Source: an uncultured Desulfobulbaceae bacterium (GTDB lineage Bacteria; Desulfobacterota; Desulfobulbia; Desulfobulbales; Desulfocapsaceae). Taken from it: a stretch of DNA of 64,000 bases. Below the pieces are notes generated by a model. The model was not told the origin of the DNA. It saw nothing but the letters and a program-made list of their open reading frames with translations, and did no database searches. The stretch lies in NCBI GenBank assembly GCA_903887485.1, contig CAISPV010000060.1, positions 1 through 64,000 on the forward strand, in the 5' to 3' direction. The first letter of the stretch is position 1, and every line of letters starts with the position of its first letter. Of this stretch, positions 59,961 through 64,000 are shown in pieces. The translations under genes and the position numbers were made by a program.

Positions 59961-60461
59961 TTACGATCTGAGCACCGGTAAAGATTCGCTTTCTGCGACA
60001 AACTTCAACGCCAGCCCGTTGTTGCAATAGCGCAAACCGGTCGGCGCCGGGCCGTCTTTAAAAACGTGGCCCTGATGCCCGCCGCAACGCACGCAATGAT
60101 ATTCGGTGCGCGGCCAGACCAACTTGAAGTCCGTCCTGGTGCCGACAGCGCCCGGCAACGCATCCCAGAAACTGGGCCAACCGGTTCCGCTATCGAACTT
60201 ATGGGCAGAATCGAACAAAGGCAGAAAACAGGCGGCACAGATAAAAGTGCCTTTGCGTTTTTCATGGTTGAGCGGACTGCTGAACGCGGGTTCGGTATTC
60301 TCATCGAACAATACGGCGTAACTGTCGGGAGACAAGAGCTCCTTCCATGCGGATTTGGATTTGATGAACGATTCCACGGCAGCAGCCTCCCCGGCAAAAG
60401 CTGGTAACGTCGTAGCCAGGCACAAACCTGCTACATCGATAAAAAACTGACGGCGATTCAT
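59961..60461 (-). CDS. msrB: Peptide-methionine (R)-S-oxide reductase MsrB, exported form
   Basis: FICAACFLPLFDSAHKFDSGTGWPSFWDAL...EYHCVRCGGHQGHVFKDGPAPTGLRYCNNGLALKF; N-terminal signal-like sequence. Confidence 0.93.
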   Translation of the reverse strand: MNRRQFFIDVAGLCLATTLPAFAGEAAAVESFIKSKSAWKELLSPDSYAVLFDENTEPAFSSPLNHEKRKGTFICAACFLPLFDSAHKFDSGTGWPSFWDALPGAVGTRTDFKLVWPRTEYHCVRCGGHQGHVFKDGPAPTGLRYCNNGLALKFVAESESLPVLRS

Positions 60462-60756
60462 GATAGCTCCCGACTTTCTGAAATTTGATCTTTCCATTGA
60501 AAAGCAGGCTCAGTTGCCGATTACTTACAACTAAATGTATCACTCTTTACCGAGGAAATTCAATAGGGGGAGAGAGATAACCCACTGTTTTTTACGATCA
60601 GGCCATTTGCTTCTGCCCATGGCAGTACCTCATTCAGTGGGCATCACGATTCATTTTTTGTACGCAGGAAGCCACTATTTCTCAATATGCACGAAACAGT
60701 GACGACACTATCAAAATTCGTATTTCCCTCATTCTGCCTTTTGTCAGAGACAGTTA

Positions 60757-60804
60757 GCCCAACGCGAACATCTGTAGCTTGTCCGCAGAATGTTTCTGTT
60801 GGAC
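60757..60804 (-). other. attC-like folded site candidate (or terminator)
   Basis: GCCCAAC (RYYYAAC)...GTTGGAC (GTTRRRY) enclosing arms AACATCTG / CAGAATGTT with a single bulge; short for an attC. Confidence 0.3.
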
Positions 60805-60962
60805 CTTTTTGCCTTAAAAGCCCCTCTTGACCGTTAAAATGGTGCCTTTATGGCAACACATGGCCAATTTTTCATATTTTTTCTCATAAAATAAGTCAGT
60901 TGTCTTGGCCGGACCCAACATCACATTAAGCATTAAGATCCTCTCTCTACTTCCATTAACCA

Positions 60963-62486
60963 TCAATGAACAATCTCGTCGCCTGGCGGGGTTTCCTTAA
61001 AGTCTATCGGCTGCACCGGGTCCGTCATTTTGTCGACGCGAAACACGTTCTTGCAGACGACTCGCTGCAACCGGATGTCTACCAGTGTTGTACTGTTGCG
61101 GTGTAGTGCTTTCTCAAGCATCTCTCTTGACGCAGTGAACTCACAAGGGAGGTAGTGGACAAATCCTTTGTCGGGCCGAGCCACTATTCTGATTCCTAAT
61201 GTTTCAGCCCCTTTCAGTGCTTCTCGTACCACTTTGCCAGCTTCGTCCGAAACCGCCTCCGATCCTTTCATCACATCGTGGTTAAAGAAGTAGGTGATGG
61301 TCTCAGGATTAAGAGCATTGCGTTGGCGATCAACTGCAAAACCTTCAGGGAGGTGGTTAGGGTCAGCATCCGGGCCGTCGGTGAGAATCAGATCGTAATC
61401 TGTTACTGGATGATCCTCGTTGTCACGCACCCGAAAAATCATCATCGAGAACTTGTCGTGGATAAAATATCTGGGAGTTAAGAAAAATCGTTTTTCGACT
61501 TCTAATTTTTCGCTCTTCTGGATCTCCTCCGTTTCGACCGCGAATTGTTGGCACATTTGCATGAACTCGTCATTCGTTTGTACTTTGATGCAAGCAAGAA
61601 TTGCATTCACGGTTGCCTGGCTTTGTTTATCTCCCTGGTCCTCATTGACGCTGCGCATGATACCCATGTCTTCGCCCGAGTGAGATTTACCACTTATCAC
61701 CCGCAGGGGAGTCTTCGGTGCAGGAATGATAGATTCGATTATTAGCTCATTTGCTATGAATTCGCCATTTCCTCCCAATCCCAGCTTCGGTGTTTCCTGC
61801 ACCAGTTTAATGTAAGTGCCACAGAGATTTGCAGCTGCAACACGTACAACTCCATCCGAACCAATCTCGCCAGTATAAGGATTAATATGGTCATAAAACG
61901 CTCGGTCGATGTACTGCCCTGAGAGGACAAAGGGAAATACTCCCTTAGGTCCAATCCAACTCCCGCCATTACAAATCCACTTGGTATTGAGATCCCAGGC
62001 TTCGGCGCTGCCAAGCTCAAGCCAGTCGAGTACTCCTTGACCAGGCTCCACTCCGCCAAACCAAAATTTCAATCGGCTTAACCTCCCCTTACCGAGCTGG
62101 GCTAATGCTGAACCATAGTTGGCAGGTGCCAGCATGACAAGGTGGCTCATGGGGCAGATTTCGCTTCCCTCAGCCGTATAGTAGTGATGCCACCAATCAC
62201 GAATGACTGGACCGCCGGTTGAGTGTGTAATGCACACAAAACGGATTCCATCATCCACAATGTCAGACAGTTGATCTTTAACCGCAGCATGAAATGCCTT
62301 GGAGATATCATTAACACGAACTTCATCGTGAAAACTAATGTACCGACCGAGAAAAATTTCCTTGATCTGTATATTGACTCCTACTGCCTTAGCTTCCTCA
62401 CGCAAACGAACAGGTAAGCCTCCGTAGGTGTCAGTATTGGTGACACTCCATCCGTGAACGAATACTACAACTTTTTCAATCGGCAT
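60963..62486 (-). CDS. Alpha/beta-hydrolase (lipase/phospholipase-like)
   Basis: KVVVFVHGWSVTNTDTYGGLPVRL...GIRFVCITHSTGGPVIRDWWHHYY (S within xHSxG nucleophile elbow). Confidence 0.75.
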   Translation of the reverse strand: MPIEKVVVFVHGWSVTNTDTYGGLPVRLREEAKAVGVNIQIKEIFLGRYISFHDEVRVNDISKAFHAAVKDQLSDIVDDGIRFVCITHSTGGPVIRDWWHHYYTAEGSEICPMSHLVMLAPANYGSALAQLGKGRLSRLKFWFGGVEPGQGVLDWLELGSAEAWDLNTKWICNGGSWIGPKGVFPFVLSGQYIDRAFYDHINPYTGEIGSDGVVRVAAANLCGTYIKLVQETPKLGLGGNGEFIANELIIESIIPAPKTPLRVISGKSHSGEDMGIMRSVNEDQGDKQSQATVNAILACIKVQTNDEFMQMCQQFAVETEEIQKSEKLEVEKRFFLTPRYFIHDKFSMMIFRVRDNEDHPVTDYDLILTDGPDADPNHLPEGFAVDRQRNALNPETITYFFNHDVMKGSEAVSDEAGKVVREALKGAETLGIRIVARPDKGFVHYLPCEFTASREMLEKALHRNSTTLVDIRLQRVVCKNVFRVDKMTDPVQPIDFKETPPGDEIVH

Positions 62487-62615
62487 CTCAACTCTCCTTA
62501 TCTTTAAGGTATGTAGGTAGGTTGACTGTCATCCTCACTGCCAAGGGGCAGCTCACGTAGCGATCCATGGTATCTTCTCGAAAAATTTTAGAGCCTGAAT
62601 TGTTGGGGTCGGTTG

Positions 62616-62903
62616 TCAAAAGAAAGCTAACTCCACAGATTCCCGATACGAGTGGAGCCGATTATTGGCAACCATTACTTCGGTGATGGAATAGCTGGAC
62701 ATGTGGGCGGCAGCTTCAGCCTTCGCCAAGTCTATGGGTGACATTGTCTTGAGCTCGTCCGGTGCCGCAAAGGTTGCACCGTTGAGAATGAAGCCTCGCA
62801 CAATACTGCCTGTGGACAGTTTGACGGTGCCATACTGATAGCCCCTTCCGTACTCGGCTTGGTCTTTCAGCCACGATTGAAGATGTATCGGCAACTTTAC
62901 CAT
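62616..62903 (-). CDS. Hypothetical protein (95 aa)
   Basis: Complete ORF upstream of and co-oriented with the hydrolase gene; no recognised family. Confidence 0.45.
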   Translation of the reverse strand: MVKLPIHLQSWLKDQAEYGRGYQYGTVKLSTGSIVRGFILNGATFAAPDELKTMSPIDLAKAEAAAHMSSYSITEVMVANNRLHSYRESVELAFF

Positions 62904-62982
62904 AACGACCTATTCCTCTATGTTTTGTTAATGTTCTGCCACACAATCCCTGTGGCTCAATGCCTTTGTCCGGGGGGCGATG

Positions 62983-63106
62983 CGGGAACGTTCAAATTGA
63001 GGGGCTGGCCGATTACAAAACCTGACCGAAGCTCCGGAAGTTCAAAAAGCTACAGGCCGCAAAGAGAACGCATATCGGCCAGTCCCTCTCAAATGCAGGG
63101 TTAGGC
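62983..63106 (-). other. attC-like integron recombination site candidate
   Basis: Minus strand: GCCTAAC at 63106-63100, then 17-bp paired arms (62997-63013 with 63074-63092) interrupted only by two single-base bulges, ending AAC-GTTCCCG. Lies 13 bp downstream of the stop end of the 63120..63944 gene. Confidence 0.5.
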
Positions 63107-63119
63107 AAAATGCTTGATG

Positions 63120-63944
63120 TCAAGACTTGCCCCCTTCGTTCCCCTCATCCTTGTATCCAAGCCTTTGGAACATTTTTTTCCTGAAGAGCCAGATGATTGC
63201 AGCAATAGCCGCCCCAAGCAATCCAGTTAAGAGTTTGATTACATTGTCAATTACGACAACTTTGAACTTAATCCAACGGTCATGGATAATATCCGGTATT
63301 GCAATTGCTTTGATCGAAATATGTAATGGCTTGGGTGATAGTCCATGTGGAGTGCTATTGCATTTAACGGAGCCATACAGTTCAATTTTGGCCCCTACGT
63401 CATATTCTCCATCAATAAGCGCTATTAAGTTAAAAGGGAATTCGGTTCCACTTGCAGTGATTTCTTGGCAATCGTTCCCTACGATCTCTAATTTAAGGCC
63501 ATTATTCTTCCCACCTGTATAATCTGGTATGACTTTTGCGAACTTGGCCACTATGTCAATATTCACGCTAGCGCTCATCTCGGTGCCTACGGTTACAGGT
63601 TTTTTGCTTTTTGGACCAATCCAAACCTTATACTTATATCGATTGCCAACTATCAGTTGTTCCTTCGGGCCTTTTATTTCGGCTAAGTAACTTTCAGATA
63701 TCTTGTTATATCGATTGCCAACTATCAGTTGTTCCTTCGGGCCTTTTATTTCGGCTAAGTAACTTTCAGATATCTTGTTTTCAGGATTCTCGAAAGGTAT
63801 TGATTTCGCAAATTCTTTTTGACCATGAGCAGATATTGTTGGATTAGATGATTTATCTGAGTATTTGGATGGAGGCGTCACAACAGGCGAGGACAATTTA
63901 GGCGGCATTGATAATGGTGCGTTGTCTTCTTCGGTTTTTTCCAT
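63120..63944 (-). CDS. Hypothetical protein with C-terminal TM helix and 24-aa duplicated segment
   Basis: Duplicate NKISESYLAEIKGPKEQLIVGNRY; TM LLTGLLGAAIAAIIWLFRKK; no family recognised. Confidence 0.6.
   Translation of the reverse strand: MEKTEEDNAPLSMPPKLSSPVVTPPSKYSDKSSNPTISAHGQKEFAKSIPFENPENKISESYLAEIKGPKEQLIVGNRYNKISESYLAEIKGPKEQLIVGNRYKYKVWIGPKSKKPVTVGTEMSASVNIDIVAKFAKVIPDYTGGKNNGLKLEIVGNDCQEITASGTEFPFNLIALIDGEYDVGAKIELYGSVKCNSTPHGLSPKPLHISIKAIAIPDIIHDRWIKFKVVVIDNVIKLLTGLLGAAIAAIIWLFRKKMFQRLGYKDEGNEGGKS
63637..63780. repeat. Perfect 72-bp tandem direct repeat (two units) inside CDS
   Basis: Unit TATCGATTGCCAACTATCAGTTGTTCCTTCGGGCCTTTTATTTCGGCTAAGTAACTTTCAGATATCTTGTT plus one base; copies at 63637 and 63709, in frame. 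Confidence 0.9.
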
Positions 63945-64000
63945 CGCTATGACCTTTGTCTTGGCATGAGCCGGCGCCTTCTCGGCCTTTATGTGAGTCA

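Overview
The window is a typical chromosomal segment of what looks like a Desulfobulbales-type Desulfobacterota bacterium; the taxon is inferred from gene content only. It carries about 50 supportable genes and no rRNA, tRNA or CRISPR array that I could see. The first ~56 kb is mostly housekeeping and regulatory: zapA with a downstream 6S RNA-like element, MoaE, AmrS, Bpt, GdhA, a sigma-54-driven PII/Amt nitrogen locus, futalosine-pathway mqnB/mqnD, a MobB-MobA fusion, queA, trxA/trxB/bamD, larB, a secDF fusion, pcm, htpG, a protoporphyrinogen oxidase, rnhA, DAHP synthase and two large PAS-containing signalling proteins. The most unusual item is the 912-aa protein at 33896..36634. It has an N-terminal ubiquitin-conjugating-enzyme (E2/UBC)-like domain with a conserved Cys, then a transmembrane helix, helical repeats and a C-terminal tandem domain duplication. 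No E1, Ubl or JAB gene is visible in the window. Also notable are a radical SAM/ArsM-like methyltransferase/DUF5714 three-part fusion (45165..48353), a decayed internal-deletion copy of a lipocalin-like gene, and a right-hand accessory end (about 60.7-64 kb). That end has attC-like folded sites next to co-oriented hypothetical genes and a perfect 72-bp in-frame tandem repeat, which suggests integron-cassette-like DNA. All calls were made by reading the sequence and the supplied ORFs; no database search was run.
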